Shown piece after piece: positions 1 to 9,165 of a stretch of DNA of 21,385 nucleotides (its first letter is position 1; each line of letters begins with the position of its first letter). The position numbers and the translations under genes were made by a program. The stretch covers positions 1 to 21,385 of IMG/VR virus record IMGVR_UViG_3300047369_000620; one strand, 5' to 3'. A model generated the notes under the pieces. The model searched no databases. It was given only the letters and a program-made list of their open reading frames with translations, and had not been told where the DNA came from. This DNA comes from a virus.

Positions 1-1
1 T

Positions 2-2512
2 GCTACCACAACAGGTGGCTTAAATATTAAAAATACAGATATTAACTTATTCAGTAATGCCGCAACAAGTGGCGGAGCACAGATAGGATTTTATGATAGT
101 TCAGAAGTAAGTAATAACGCATTCCAGACAACAAGTGCTACACAGATTTTAGGTAATGACAGTACATTAAAAATGTATTCAGGTAGTGCTTTACAATTTT
201 TATATAACTTTGACAGTTCGCAGGCAAATTCCTCAGTAACATTCAATAATAACAGAGGAGTTTCTAGTCCTGTATTAACTTTAACAACAAACGGTTTAAC
301 TACTGTACAAAGTTTACGACTATTAGATTCATCTAATGTTAGTTTAGCACAAATAGATCCAGCACAGAGTTCAGGTGCTGTAGCAACAGCAAGAGCGGCC
401 GGTACATTAGACGGAATGATATTTTATGATGGAACAAACATTAAAGGTATTGCTCAAGGTCAGTTAGTTACTTTAACAACAGTTAATCCATTTAGTTTAG
501 GTAACGCATCAAGCGGTAATGAAACCAGCACTCGCAAAAACTTAATGGAAAAAGAAGCATCGGGTAACTTACATGTTGTTAGAAACTTAGCAGTAGGTAC
601 AGGTTTAGGCATAGCAGAATCGGCCAATGTTATAACAGTTTCGTTTACAGGCGATACAGATGATGTAACAGAGGGCACTACTAATTTATATTATACAAAC
701 GCAAGATCAAGAGCGGCATTATCAAGTTCAGGTGGCGTTACATACAACAGTGGCACAGGTGCCATAAGTTGGAACGGCACAACAGATAATGTTACGGAAG
801 GCTCAAATAAATATTACACAGATGCTAGAGCCAGAGCGGCTATTAGTGTCAGTGGTTCAGCACTAAGTTATGATAATGCTACAGGTATTTTGTCATTAGC
901 AGAATCAGGCGACATAGAAGGTGTTACAGCAGGAGACGGTTTAAGTGGAGGAGGTACAACAGGTACACCTAGTTTAGCAGTTGACAGCACAGTAGTTAGA
1001 ACAAGTGGAAGTCAAACAGTAGCAGGTGCTAAAACATTTAGTAGTAGTACAACATTTAACGACAGTATTGTAGGACCAAGTTCAGCAGTATTGTTTAACG
1101 CAAGTGGTAAACTACAATCAGGTACATTAACAAGTTTAGATACAGACAATTTAAGCGAAGGTACTAGTAACTTATACTATACCCAGGCTAGAGCAGATGC
1201 CAGAGTAGATGCTGGATTTACTGCTAAGTCAACATCGGATTTAAGCGAAGGAACAAATTTATATTACACTAACGCAAGAGCAGATGCCAGAATAGCGGCG
1301 GCTACTACAAGTGATTTAACAGAAGGTACTAATCTTTATTATACAAACGCAAGAGTAGATACTCATATTAATCAATCAACAGCATCAACAGGCGAAGTAT
1401 TAAGTTGGAACGGTTCGGATTATGATTGGATACCGTCAGACAGCGGACCGCAGGGTCTACAAGGTTTACAAGGACCACAAGGACAAAAAGGAGACACTGG
1501 CGCACAAGGACCTCAAGGTGCTCAAGGTGCCACTGGTCCTAATGGTATTACTGGTGACAAAGGACAAAAAGGCGAAGTAGGTGCCCAGGGTGTTACTGGC
1601 GATAAGGGAAATACTGGTAATACAGGCGCACAAGGACCACAGGGTGCTCAAGGTGCCACAGGACCAAACGGTGTTACTGGAGATAAAGGTCAGAAAGGTG
1701 AAGTAGGTGCTCAAGGACCGCAAGGTGCTCAAGGTGCCCAAGGTGGCACAGGTGCTACAGGACCTCAGGGTGCTACAGGACAAAAAGGCGACCAGGGTGC
1801 ACAAGGTGCTCAGGGCGGACAAGGTGCTCAAGGTGGCACAGGTGATAAAGGTCAGAAAGGTGAAGTAGGTGCTCAAGGTGCCCAAGGTGGTACAGGTCCA
1901 CAGGGTGCTACAGGTCCACAAGGTGATAAAGGTGGAACAGGTGGTACAGGTCCGCAAGGACAGAAAGGTGCTACAGGACCTTCGGGTAATCCATTCCCGG
2001 GTGGTACATTTAGTGGCGACATAACTGTTAAAAATGTTGTTGCTACAGGCCCTTCAGGAACATATGATATTGGTTCAAGTAGTGTTAAGTTTGACAATAT
2101 GTATGCTAATACATTTAATGGTCAAGCAACGTCGGCTCAATATGCTGACTTGGCTGAAAGATACAAAGCAGATGCTAATTATGAACCAGGTACTGTACTA
2201 ATATTAGGTGGCGAAAGCGAAGTTACTATATCAGATGAAGCAGGCAATTATAAAATAGCAGGTGTTGTTAGTACAGAACCAGCATACTTAATGAATAGCG
2301 ATGCTGACGGTGTAGCAGTTGCGTTACGCGGTAGGGTACCATGTAAAGTTACAGGTAATGTAAACAAAGGTGATGTGCTTATTGCTAGTGACACACCAGG
2401 ACATGCTATGGTAGGAGCATTACCGCATACATTAAGTCCACTACAAATAGTAGGTAGAGCATTAGAAAGTAAACTAGATGCCGGTAATGGCGTAATAGAA
2501 ATTTTAGTCTAA
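2..2512 (+). CDS. Tail fibre protein with collagen-like shaft (5' end outside window)
   Basis: The reading frame is open from base 2, so the true start lies upstream; the ATG at 173 is only the first internal Met. Visible in order: beta-rich, Thr/Ser/Gly-rich repeats; at least five copies of a module of the form [16 protein letters not shown] (around 664, 787, 1144, 1240 and 1315); a collagen-like Gly-X-Y shaft rich in GPQG, GAQG and GQKG triplets (about 1444-1990); and a C-terminal domain of about 150 residues beginning near [11 protein letters not shown] and containing YADLAERY and [13 protein letters not shown]. The same C-terminal domain ends the next gene. Proteins of this build are virion fibres of marine T4-like phages and probably carry receptor-binding function at the tip, which is inference. 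No Mtd-type N-terminus is visible because that end is missing. No clear terminator follows it. Confidence 0.88.
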   Translation, partial: ATTTGGLNIKNTDINLFSNAATSGGAQIGFYDSSEVSNNAFQTTSATQILGNDSTLKMYSGSALQFLYNFDSSQANSSVTFNNNRGVSSPVLTLTTNGLTTVQSLRLLDSSNVSLAQIDPAQSSGAVATARAAGTLDGMIFYDGTNIKGIAQGQLVTLTTVNPFSLGNASSGNETSTRKNLMEKEASGNLHVVRNLAVGTGLGIAESANVITVSFTGDTDDVTEGTTNLYYTNARSRAALSSSGGVTYNSGTGAISWNGTTDNVTEGSNKYYTDARARAAISVSGSALSYDNATGILSLAESGDIEGVTAGDGLSGGGTTGTPSLAVDSTVVRTSGSQTVAGAKTFSSSTTFNDSIVGPSSAVLFNASGKLQSGTLTSLDTDNLSEGTSNLYYTQARADARVDAGFTAKSTSDLSEGTNLYYTNARADARIAAATTSDLTEGTNLYYTNARVDTHINQSTASTGEVLSWNGSDYDWIPSDSGPQGLQGLQGPQGQKGDTGAQGPQGAQGATGPNGITGDKGQKGEVGAQGVTGDKGNTGNTGAQGPQGAQGATGPNGVTGDKGQKGEVGAQGPQGAQGAQGGTGATGPQGATGQKGDQGAQGAQGGQGAQGGTGDKGQKGEVGAQGAQGGTGPQGATGPQGDKGGTGGTGPQGQKGATGPSGNPFPGGTFSGDITVKNVVATGPSGTYDIGSSSVKFDNMYANTFNGQATSAQYADLAERYKADANYEPGTVLILGGESEVTISDEAGNYKIAGVVSTEPAYLMNSDADGVAVALRGRVPCKVTGNVNKGDVLIASDTPGHAMVGALPHTLSPLQIVGRALESKLDAGNGVIEILV

Positions 2513-2534
2513 CTCCAACAAAATATAAGATTCC

Positions 2535-2542
2535 GATAAATA
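2535..2542 (+). promoter_or_regulatory. Late promoter octamer GATAAATA
   Basis: GATAAATA followed by CATGT, 7 of 8 bases matching the T4 late consensus TATAAATA. By T4 geometry the start of transcription would be near 2548, giving a leader of about 140 nt for the fibre gene at 2688. It is intergenic and recurs in the same form upstream of other units in the window. Confidence 0.7.
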
Positions 2543-2550
2543 CATGTACT

Positions 2551-2589
2551 TGCCCCAATTGGCATGCGGATGTATTTCGGGCATACATC
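2551..2589 (+). other. Two small hairpins in the fibre-gene 5' leader
   Basis: TGCC (2551-2554) can pair with GGCA (2561-2564) around a 6-nt loop, and GATGTAT (2569-2575) pairs perfectly with ATACATC (2583-2589) around a 7-nt loop. There is no T-tract, so this is not a standard terminator. They lie right after the predicted late start site and could stabilise the mRNA 5' end. Short stems like these can also occur by chance. Confidence 0.4.
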
Positions 2590-2687
2590 GTAAAACGCAG
2601 TCAAAATCTTCTAGGTTGCACACACGCAGACAACAATTCAGCAACCAATATAATTAACGTTAAAAAATATTTTAGGAGAATATAAAA

Positions 2688-5600
2688 ATGGCATACGCGA
2701 TTCAAAGAAGAAGAGGTACGTCCACAGAACATAATTCCTTTACAGGTCTTGTTGGTGAAATCACGATTGATACTACCAATAACACCATCCGAGTTCACGA
2801 CGGTAGCACGGCTGGTGGTCATAGACTTGCGAAATACTCAGAAATTAACACGCAAGAGAACATCGAAGATGCGGTAAGTGGTTTACTTACAGCAGGTTCG
2901 GGTATTAGTTTATCATACGATGATGCCGCAGGCACATTAACAATTACTAATACAACCTCAGCGGGTGATATCGAAGCAGTAACGGCAGGAGATGGTTTAA
3001 GTGGAGGCGGTACTAGTGGAGCAGTTTCATTAGCACTAGACCTTAATGAACTAACAGCCGCGGCAGTAGATGTAAGTGCAGACAGCATTGCAATTATTGA
3101 CGCAGGTGACAGTAGTTCGAAGAAAGAAAGCATAGCAGATTTGGCTACAGCAATGGCTGGAACAAATTTAACAGCATCATCAGGAACATTAGGATTTGCT
3201 GACTCAGTAATGGATGCTAGAATTAGCAACGCAATTAAAGATGAAGATAATATGGCTAGTGATAGTGCTACTCATGTTCCTTCACAGCAGTCAGTTAAGG
3301 CTTTTGTTGCTTCACAAATAGCAACTAAAGACAATACAGATGAAATGACAGAAGGTTCAACTAACCTTTACTTCACAAATGCTAGAGCCAGAGGTGCTAT
3401 TAGTGTTGGTGGAGATTTAGCATACAACAGTGGCACAGGTGTAATTAGTTTTACTAACGACGCAGGTGATATTGAAGGTGTTACTGCTGGAGACGGTTTA
3501 ACAGGCGGCGGTACAACAGGTACAGTCGGTCTAAACATAGGACAAGGTACAGGTATTACTGTAAACGCAGATGATATAGCAGTAAACATGGGTGCCTTCG
3601 ACACAGATAATTTAAGCGAAGGTTCAAGTAACCTTTATCATACAACAGCAAGAGCCAGAGGCTCAGTTAGTGTTACTGACGCAGGCGGAGACGGAAGTCT
3701 TGCTTACAACAGTACATCAGGTGTTATTACTTACACAGGCCCAAGTGCCGCAGAAGTTAGAGCACATCTAACTGCAGGTGACGGTTTAGATGTTAGTAGT
3801 GGTTCATTCTCAGTAGATAATACTGTAGTTAGAACAAGTGGTACACAAAGTATTGCTGGTGCTAAAACATTTAGTAATGACATAGTCGTTTCAGGTAACT
3901 TAACAGTTAGCGGAACACAAACAACGGTCGCAACAGAAACTTTAACTGTTGATGACAACATGATTGTTCTTAACAACAACGAAGCAGGTACTCCTTCACA
4001 GGACGCAGGTATTGAAGTTGAAAGAGGAACATCAACTAACGTTAAATTCCAATTTAAAGAAAGTACAGATAGATGGCAGTTTACAAATGATGGTTCAACA
4101 TTCTTTAATTTACCAACAAGTACAGCCGATGTTGCAGAAAATACTAATTTGTATTATACAAATGCTAGAGCAGATGCTAGAATTACAGCGGCACTTATTG
4201 ATGAAGATAATATGGCTTCTAATAGTGCTACTAGACTTCCAAGTCAGCAAAGTGTTAAGGCATACGTCGATGGACAAACAACTGACGAAACAGCAGAAGG
4301 TTCAAGTAACTTATACTATACCGATGCTAGAGTTAAAAATTACTTAGGCGGTGGTTCGTTTGATGGGCATATTATTCCAAGTGCTAACATTACATATGAC
4401 TTAGGTTCATTAGCGAAGCAATGGCGAGACATATACGTTGGTCCAGGATCTTTATACGTTAACGGACAGCAAGTGTTATCTGATAACTCAGGTACAATTA
4501 CTGTTAGTGCGGACACTAACCAAAACATTAGTGTTATTTCAACAGGTTCAGGTGATGTTGAACTTACGGCGGGTGGAGCAATTCAACTTAAATCAGACAT
4601 TACTCTAACAACTAATAAAACAATTAGTTCAACAGGTGGTGTTAAGTTTGCTTCAAACGTAAACATGAACAGTAACAACATTAACAACCTAGATGATCCG
4701 GTTGCGAACCAAGATGCGGCTACTAAAGCCTATGTTGACGCAACAGCACAAACAACTGAAGAAGTACAAGATATAGTAGGTGCTTTGATTAGTGGTAGTG
4801 GAAATATTTCTGCTACATACAATGATTCAGCAGGTACTTTAGTAATTAGTGAAGCATTAACAACTACAGATATTACCGAAGGCGACAATAAGTATTTCTC
4901 AAATGCTAGAGCCAGAGGTGCTGTTTCAGTAACAGACGCAGGTGGTGATGGTAGTTTAGCATACAATAGTACATCAGGTGTTATTACTTACACAGGGCCA
5001 AGTGCTTCTGAAGTAAGAGCACATTTAAGTGGTGGAACAGGTATTACTTATAATAGTAGTACAGGTGTTATTACTACTACAGATGGCGATATTGATATTC
5101 ATAATTTAAGTGGATATGTTGCTAACGAACATATTGATCACTCAGGTGTTAGTATTATAGCAGGAACTGGTTTAACTGGTGGTGGAACAATAGCCGCAAG
5201 TAGAACTGTAAACGTTGGTGCTGGTACAGGTATTACTGTAAACGCAGATGACGTAGCAGTAAACATGGGTGCCTTTGATACAGACGATTTAAACGAAGGC
5301 TCTACAAACTTATACTTTACTAACGAAAGAGTAGACGACAGAGTTAACGCATTGATCGTAGACGGAAACGGTATTGACGCAGTTTATGACGACGCCGCAG
5401 GAACTTTAACATTATCAACACCATCAGGTACTGCTGGTAATGGTTTAACTTACAGTTCAGGTGTTATTAACGCAGTTGGCGGAGACGGTATTACAGCAAG
5501 TGCTAACAGTTTAGACTTAGACAGTTCGGTTGTTAGAACAACTGGTACACAAACAATAGCAGGTGCTAAAACGTTTAGTGACGCAGTAGTAATGAACGGC

Positions 5601-6905
5601 GACTTAACTGTTAACGGTACAACAACTACAGTTAATTCTACAACAGTTTCAACAGGTGACAACATTATTATTCTTAATAGTGACGTTACTGGTACACCAT
5701 CAGAAGATTCTGGTTTTGAAGTTGAAAGAGGCGACAGCACTAATAAGCAATTCCTATGGAAAGAGTCTACTGACAGATGGTTAGCAGATGCTCCATTAGA
5801 TGCTACAGGTTATTACATTACAGGCGTAGGCGAAGTAATTAATAGTTCAGGTGCGTGGACTGGCTCAAGTTCAGGACTTAAAGGTGAAGTTGGACCAACT
5901 GGACCACAAGGACCACAAGGTAACATAGGACCTCAGGGTGCTACAGGACCTCAAGGTGCTCAAGGACCACAAGGAACTGCTGGAGATAAAGGTGCCACAG
6001 GTGCTACAGGACCTCAAGGTGCTCAAGGACCAGCAGGATCAAACGGATCAAATGGTTCAGACGGTGATAAGGGACAAAAAGGTGAAGTAGGTGCTCAAGG
6101 ACCGCAAGGTAATACAGGTGCTCAAGGCTCTACTGGTGCTAAAGGACAGAAAGGTGAAATTGGTGCTCAGGGACCACAAGGTGCCACTGGTCCTACAGGG
6201 CCACAAGGTAACCAAGGTGGACAAGGTGCTCAAGGACCACAGGGACAAAAAGGTGCTACTGGAACCACAGGTGCTACAGGACCTCAAGGTGCTCAAGGTG
6301 GACAAGGTCAGAAGGGTGCCACAGGTGCTCAGGGTGGACAAGGTGCTACTGGACCAACAGGACCATCAGGTAATCCATTCCCAGGCGGTACATTTAGTGG
6401 TGATATAACTACTAGAAACATTATTGCTACAGGACCTTCAGGAACTTATAACATCGGATCAAGTAGTGTTAAATTCGGAACCATGTATGCTAATACCTTT
6501 AACGGTACAGCAACATCGGCTCAATATGCGGATTTGGCAGAAAGATACGAAGCAGATAAGCCTTTAGAACCAGGTACAGTAGTGTGCTTTGGTGGTGATA
6601 AAGAAGTAACAGCATGTGCTCAAGAAGGACATCATAGTGTAGCAGGTGTAGTTTCGACTAACCCGGCTCACTTAATGAATGCCGAAGCAGGCAGTGAGGC
6701 AACTCACCCAGCAATAGCATTAGCAGGAAGAGTTCCTGTTAAAGTAGTTGGACCAGTACACAAAGGTGACTTATTAGTAAGTTCCGGTGTTGAAGGTCGT
6801 GCTAAAGCAGACAACGATGCTAAAGCAGGTAGAATCCTTGGTAAAGCAATGGAATCAGCAGGCGACGGAGAGCATGTAATTGAAGGACTGATTAACTTAA
6901 TGTAA
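2688..6905 (+). CDS. Large tail fibre protein with Mtd-like N-terminus and collagen-like shaft
   Basis: A 1405-residue structural fibre. The start is fixed by a good ribosome site (TAGGAGAA, 2673-2680). Residues 1-48 resemble the Mtd N-terminal domain: RRRGTSTEHNSFTG, then GEITIDTTNNTIRVHDG and GGHRLA. In phages this domain attaches receptor-binding proteins to the baseplate. Then come beta-rich modules with repeated EGSTNLYFTNARARG-type units, and twice a module with VERG and KESTDRW. A collagen-like Gly-X-Y shaft spans about residues 1064-1228, and the C-terminal domain ([32 protein letters not shown]) is shared with the upstream fibre. Internal duplications are visible in the DNA (see repeats). 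It follows a late promoter and leader and ends at a strong terminator. Assignment as a fibre is firm; its place on the virion is inferred. Confidence 0.9.
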   Translation: MAYAIQRRRGTSTEHNSFTGLVGEITIDTTNNTIRVHDGSTAGGHRLAKYSEINTQENIEDAVSGLLTAGSGISLSYDDAAGTLTITNTTSAGDIEAVTAGDGLSGGGTSGAVSLALDLNELTAAAVDVSADSIAIIDAGDSSSKKESIADLATAMAGTNLTASSGTLGFADSVMDARISNAIKDEDNMASDSATHVPSQQSVKAFVASQIATKDNTDEMTEGSTNLYFTNARARGAISVGGDLAYNSGTGVISFTNDAGDIEGVTAGDGLTGGGTTGTVGLNIGQGTGITVNADDIAVNMGAFDTDNLSEGSSNLYHTTARARGSVSVTDAGGDGSLAYNSTSGVITYTGPSAAEVRAHLTAGDGLDVSSGSFSVDNTVVRTSGTQSIAGAKTFSNDIVVSGNLTVSGTQTTVATETLTVDDNMIVLNNNEAGTPSQDAGIEVERGTSTNVKFQFKESTDRWQFTNDGSTFFNLPTSTADVAENTNLYYTNARADARITAALIDEDNMASNSATRLPSQQSVKAYVDGQTTDETAEGSSNLYYTDARVKNYLGGGSFDGHIIPSANITYDLGSLAKQWRDIYVGPGSLYVNGQQVLSDNSGTITVSADTNQNISVISTGSGDVELTAGGAIQLKSDITLTTNKTISSTGGVKFASNVNMNSNNINNLDDPVANQDAATKAYVDATAQTTEEVQDIVGALISGSGNISATYNDSAGTLVISEALTTTDITEGDNKYFSNARARGAVSVTDAGGDGSLAYNSTSGVITYTGPSASEVRAHLSGGTGITYNSSTGVITTTDGDIDIHNLSGYVANEHIDHSGVSIIAGTGLTGGGTIAASRTVNVGAGTGITVNADDVAVNMGAFDTDDLNEGSTNLYFTNERVDDRVNALIVDGNGIDAVYDDAAGTLTLSTPSGTAGNGLTYSSGVINAVGGDGITASANSLDLDSSVVRTTGTQTIAGAKTFSDAVVMNGDLTVNGTTTTVNSTTVSTGDNIIILNSDVTGTPSEDSGFEVERGDSTNKQFLWKESTDRWLADAPLDATGYYITGVGEVINSSGAWTGSSSGLKGEVGPTGPQGPQGNIGPQGATGPQGAQGPQGTAGDKGATGATGPQGAQGPAGSNGSNGSDGDKGQKGEVGAQGPQGNTGAQGSTGAKGQKGEIGAQGPQGATGPTGPQGNQGGQGAQGPQGQKGATGTTGATGPQGAQGGQGQKGATGAQGGQGATGPTGPSGNPFPGGTFSGDITTRNIIATGPSGTYNIGSSSVKFGTMYANTFNGTATSAQYADLAERYEADKPLEPGTVVCFGGDKEVTACAQEGHHSVAGVVSTNPAHLMNAEAGSEATHPAIALAGRVPVKVVGPVHKGDLLVSSGVEGRAKADNDAKAGRILGKAMESAGDGEHVIEGLINLM
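3661..3770 (+). repeat. Internal fibre module, copy 1 (partner 4921-5030)
   Basis: It encodes SVTDAGGDGSLAYNSTSG followed by VITYTGPSA and EVRAHL. The copy at 4921-5030 encodes the same peptide with one visible change (A to S). The first half of the DNA differs at many silent sites, while the second half, from AGTACATCAGG onward, is almost identical. This is an intragenic duplication, possibly partly homogenised. Confidence 0.8.
4921..5030 (+). repeat. Internal fibre module, copy 2 (partner 3661-3770)
   Basis: Second copy of the SVTDAGGDGS...GPSASEVRAHL module. A further shared block, encoding GTGITVNADD and AVNMGAFDTD, occurs at about 3545-3620 and again at about 5222-5300. Together these suggest that the fibre grew by module duplication. 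Confidence 0.75.
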
Positions 6906-6931
6906 GTCAAGTAATTACTTTACAAAACTTT

Positions 6932-6961
6932 AGAAGGGGTCTTTTTAGGCCCTTTCTTTTT
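6932..6961 (+). terminator. Rho-independent terminator after the fibre gene
   Basis: A 10-bp stem (AGAAGGGGTC, 6932-6941, with GGCCCTTTCT, 6948-6957, including two G-T pairs) closes a 6-nt loop and is followed by a short T-run. It lies 27 bases after the fibre stop codon and just before the next late promoter, so it separates the fibre unit from the curli-like operon. Confidence 0.85.
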
Positions 6962-6972
6962 GGCCGTATATT

Positions 6973-6980
6973 GATAAATA
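6973..6980 (+). promoter_or_regulatory. Late promoter octamer GATAAATA before the curli-like operon
   Basis: GATAAATA followed by CACTT, the same element as at 2535, placed directly after the terminator. The predicted transcript start is near 6986, about 60 nt before the first gene. No other promoter-like element is seen before 12050, so the overlapping genes 7045-12046 are probably one late transcript. Confidence 0.7.
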
Positions 6981-7044
6981 CACTTGTAGAGAGTAACAGA
7001 ACACACACCCTACAGATACAATATAACAGAGTGTGGAAAATTTT

Positions 7045-7341
7045 ATGGAAGATATCTTTAAATTGATAGCAGAGGTAGGAGCACCGATTGCCGGTAGTTT
7101 GGTGATGGGTTTTTTTATATTCTTAGTTATAAAACAAATAATGGAAGGTATAGTAGATCAAGTTAAGACCTTAACTGGATTTTGTAAGATGCTCGAATCA
7201 AGAGCAAGTACAATGAGCAATGAAATGATGAAAATTGATTTACTTGTGAGTAGTGCTTTAGAACTCAGACCCGATATAGAACGAATCGCCAGAGCAGAAA
7301 ACTTTGTTGAGGATGGTAAAGTCGACGCGAGGAGAGATTAA
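7045..7341 (+). CDS. Small membrane protein with coiled coil, holin-like architecture (A)
   Basis: 98 residues from the ATG at 7045. A GTG at 7033 would add four residues, but the ATG gives better agreement with the downstream paralogue; neither has a strong ribosome site. One hydrophobic segment (about residues 10-32, GAPIAGSLVMGFFIFLVI) is followed by a helical, charged region likely to form a coiled coil. It is the first gene of the curli-like operon, and its stop TAA overlaps the next ATG by one base. It aligns along its whole length with the next protein (LI..G.P, FIF, then a methionine-rich helix), so the two are probably paralogues forming a membrane complex. Small phage proteins of this shape include holins and holin-like peptides, but no family is recognised with certainty. 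A curli accessory role is also possible. Confidence 0.75.
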   Translation: MEDIFKLIAEVGAPIAGSLVMGFFIFLVIKQIMEGIVDQVKTLTGFCKMLESRASTMSNEMMKIDLLVSSALELRPDIERIARAENFVEDGKVDARRD

Positions 7342-7637
7342 TGGATGTAGGACAACTGATTAATGATTACGGTTTTCCAGTTGTTATGGCAGTAGGGTTA
7401 GGTTACTTTATATTTTATATTTGGCGATTTATAGGCGAACACATTGATCCAGCATTAGCAGAAATGCACATAGCATTAATTAGAGTAATTGATAAAACTA
7501 GAATGCTTGATCAAGATATGATTCGCTTACAGCAAAAAGTTAATGTTGTTTTGGAATACAAAGCAAGACAACAAGTTTTAGAAGAGGCTAAACAAAAAGA
7601 AGCACTTCGTAAACAAGAGGAAATGGAGGAAGAATGA
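7341..7637 (+). CDS. Small membrane protein with coiled coil, holin-like architecture (B)
   Basis: 98 residues. The N-terminal hydrophobic segment (about residues 11-30, YGFPVVMAVGLGYFIFYIW) recalls the YGFP-plus-transmembrane start of small holin-like peptides of the YvrJ/BhlA type. The rest is a long charged helix ending in a Glu/Lys/Gln-rich tail (residues 70-98), which should form a cytoplasmic or periplasmic coiled coil. It overlaps the csgF-like gene by ATGA. Its similarity in length and pattern to the preceding protein suggests a gene duplication and a heteromeric pair. Function is not established. Position just before outer-membrane pore genes makes a role in envelope passage or lysis plausible, but this is inference. 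Confidence 0.75.
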   Translation: MDVGQLINDYGFPVVMAVGLGYFIFYIWRFIGEHIDPALAEMHIALIRVIDKTRMLDQDMIRLQQKVNVVLEYKARQQVLEEAKQKEALRKQEEMEEE

Positions 7638-8134
7638 AAAAAGTTACAGGAACACATTTAGGTATAATGGTAATGATAACATTTTTTGTAGGTCAATGTT
7701 ATGCGGATGAAATTAAGTTTAAATTTAAAAGTCCTAGTTTTAGTGGTCAAGGAACTGGTGCTCATTATTTAACAATTGAGAACCAAGAAAAATCACGTAG
7801 AGACAAGATAAAGGAAGATATAGAAGCCGCACTTGCCAGAGCAGAAAGGGAAAACGAAAACTCAACAATTAACAAGTTCATTAGAAATTTAGAGAGTAGA
7901 ATTTACAGTCAAATTTCTAAGGGCCTCGTTGATAGTATGTTTTGTGACCCAGCAACGGTTATAACATGTACAAACTCTGATGCCGGTAGTTTTGAAATAG
8001 AGGGCAACACAGTTACATACGTTAAAACAGTAAATGCGGATGGACTAGAAATAATTAAACTGACTATTGTAGATCCAGACGGTACTATTACTGAAATTGA
8101 AATACCAATTGGAATAGGTAATATAGGCGGGTAA
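7634..8134 (+). CDS. csgF: Curli assembly protein CsgF-like
   Basis: 166 residues with a signal peptide (cleavage likely after CYA, residue 24). The mature N-terminus, FKFKSPSFSGQGTGAHYL, matches the E. coli CsgF start (TFQFRNPNFGG), the part that plugs into the CsgG channel. A helix follows (INKFIRNLESRIYSQI, matching LDNFTQAIQSQI), then a C-terminal beta region ending in VDPDGTITEIEIPIG (matching VTDRKTGQTSTIQV). Between these lies a charged insertion not present in E. coli CsgF. CsgF forms the outer ring of the curli pore and couples secretion to nucleation. Its stop overlaps the csgG start (TAATG), keeping the F-G pairing. Two cysteines (CX7C) are unusual for the family. Start supported by AGGAGG-like bases just upstream. 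Confidence 0.85.
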   Translation: MKKVTGTHLGIMVMITFFVGQCYADEIKFKFKSPSFSGQGTGAHYLTIENQEKSRRDKIKEDIEAALARAERENENSTINKFIRNLESRIYSQISKGLVDSMFCDPATVITCTNSDAGSFEIEGNTVTYVKTVNADGLEIIKLTIVDPDGTITEIEIPIGIGNIGG

Positions 8135-9165
8135 TGAATTATAAAAACTTGATCTTGTTATTTGCAGGAACGGTGTTATTTACTGGTTGTGCCAGCATTT
8201 CAATTCCCGGTGATCAAGCATGTCAAACAGATTTTTTAGAATGTGTTGAAGAGCCAAAACAAGTTGAATTACCGACTTATAGAAAACTCAGATACTTACC
8301 ACCAAGCAAACAAATGCCAGTGGTAGCAGTATATAATTTTACAGACCAAACAGGACAAAGAAAAAGTCAAGACGGAGTTGCTAGTTTTAGTACAGCAGTT
8401 ACGCAAGACGCAAAAAGTTTATTAATAGACGCTCTTAAAGCCGCAGGTTCAGGAGATAATCCAAAAGGAACATGGTTTAGAGTTGTCGAAAGAGGACTTG
8501 GACTAGATCATTTAGTCAGAGAAAGGCAGATAGTACGAAGTACTCGATCTGAACAGGCCAAAGCGGAAGGTTTAGAAGAGTTCCAAGAACTACAGCCAAT
8601 GTTATTTGCTGGAATGATATTAGAAGGTGGTATTATAGGATACGACACTAATGTTGAAACAGGAGGTAACGGAGCAAGATATCTTGGTATTGGTACAACA
8701 AATCAATACCGTAGAGATAGTGTGACAGTATCATTAAGAGCCGTAAGCACACTCACGGGTGAGGTGATACTGAATGTACAGACATACAAAACCATTTTGA
8801 GTACTGGTCAAGCAGGTGATGTATTCCGATTTTTAGATATGGATACAAAATTGCTTGAATTGGAAAGTGGTATGACAGAAAACGAAAGTGTAACATTCGC
8901 AGTAAGATCAGCGATCGAAGCCGCGGTGTTATCCTTAATAGAGCAAGGTGACGAGAGAGGATACTGGAAGATTGTTTACCCTGACGATTGGGATGAAGTA
9001 GTAGCCGCACAAGAACAGGCATACTGGATGAAACTCAACTCAGAAAATCTTTTAACGGACGCGGAAAAAGTGGGCAACGTTAGTGATCCTGAGTCACAAC
9101 CTTTATGGAAGAAAATACTTCTTAAAGGTGAAACCAATATTGGAGATATAAAAAATGAAGACTAA
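8134..9165 (+). CDS. csgG: Curli secretion channel lipoprotein CsgG
   Basis: 343 residues. A lipoprotein signal ends at Cys19 (VLFTGC). The CsgG core is unmistakable: VAVYNFTDQTGQ, FSTAVTQDAKSLL, WFRVVERGLGLDHLVRER, GGIIGYDTNVETGGNGARY, LGIGTTNQYRRD, TYKTILS, VFRFLD and the final SAIEAAVLSLI...GYW. CsgG is the nonameric outer-membrane channel that exports curli subunits. Compared with E. coli the constriction loop keeps the Phe corresponding to Phe56, but Asn55 is replaced by Ser and Tyr51 by a polar residue, with a one-residue insertion. An N-terminal linker (about 25 residues, with a CX6C pair) and a C-terminal tail of about 55 residues are additional to the E. coli protein (277 residues). 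It overlaps the curlin gene by 11 bases. CsgG homologues are known from marine T4-like phages, as far as I recall. Confidence 0.95.
   Translation: MNYKNLILLFAGTVLFTGCASISIPGDQACQTDFLECVEEPKQVELPTYRKLRYLPPSKQMPVVAVYNFTDQTGQRKSQDGVASFSTAVTQDAKSLLIDALKAAGSGDNPKGTWFRVVERGLGLDHLVRERQIVRSTRSEQAKAEGLEEFQELQPMLFAGMILEGGIIGYDTNVETGGNGARYLGIGTTNQYRRDSVTVSLRAVSTLTGEVILNVQTYKTILSTGQAGDVFRFLDMDTKLLELESGMTENESVTFAVRSAIEAAVLSLIEQGDERGYWKIVYPDDWDEVVAAQEQAYWMKLNSENLLTDAEKVGNVSDPESQPLWKKILLKGETNIGDIKNED

Noticed and set aside
1466-1957. Minus-strand ORF rich in Ser, Thr, Leu and Cys
   Set aside because: It is the antisense of the collagen-like repeat region; the composition simply mirrors Gly-X-Y codons. The same holds for 6057-6341.
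2688-2830. Mtd-like N-terminus as a hint of a diversity-generating retroelement
   Set aside because: This domain is widespread on fibres. No reverse transcriptase gene or template/variable repeat pair is present in the window.
3964-4347. Overlapping plus-strand ORF inside the large fibre gene
   Set aside because: Out of frame with an intact fibre gene, Lys/Gln/Leu-rich low-complexity translation and no ribosome site.
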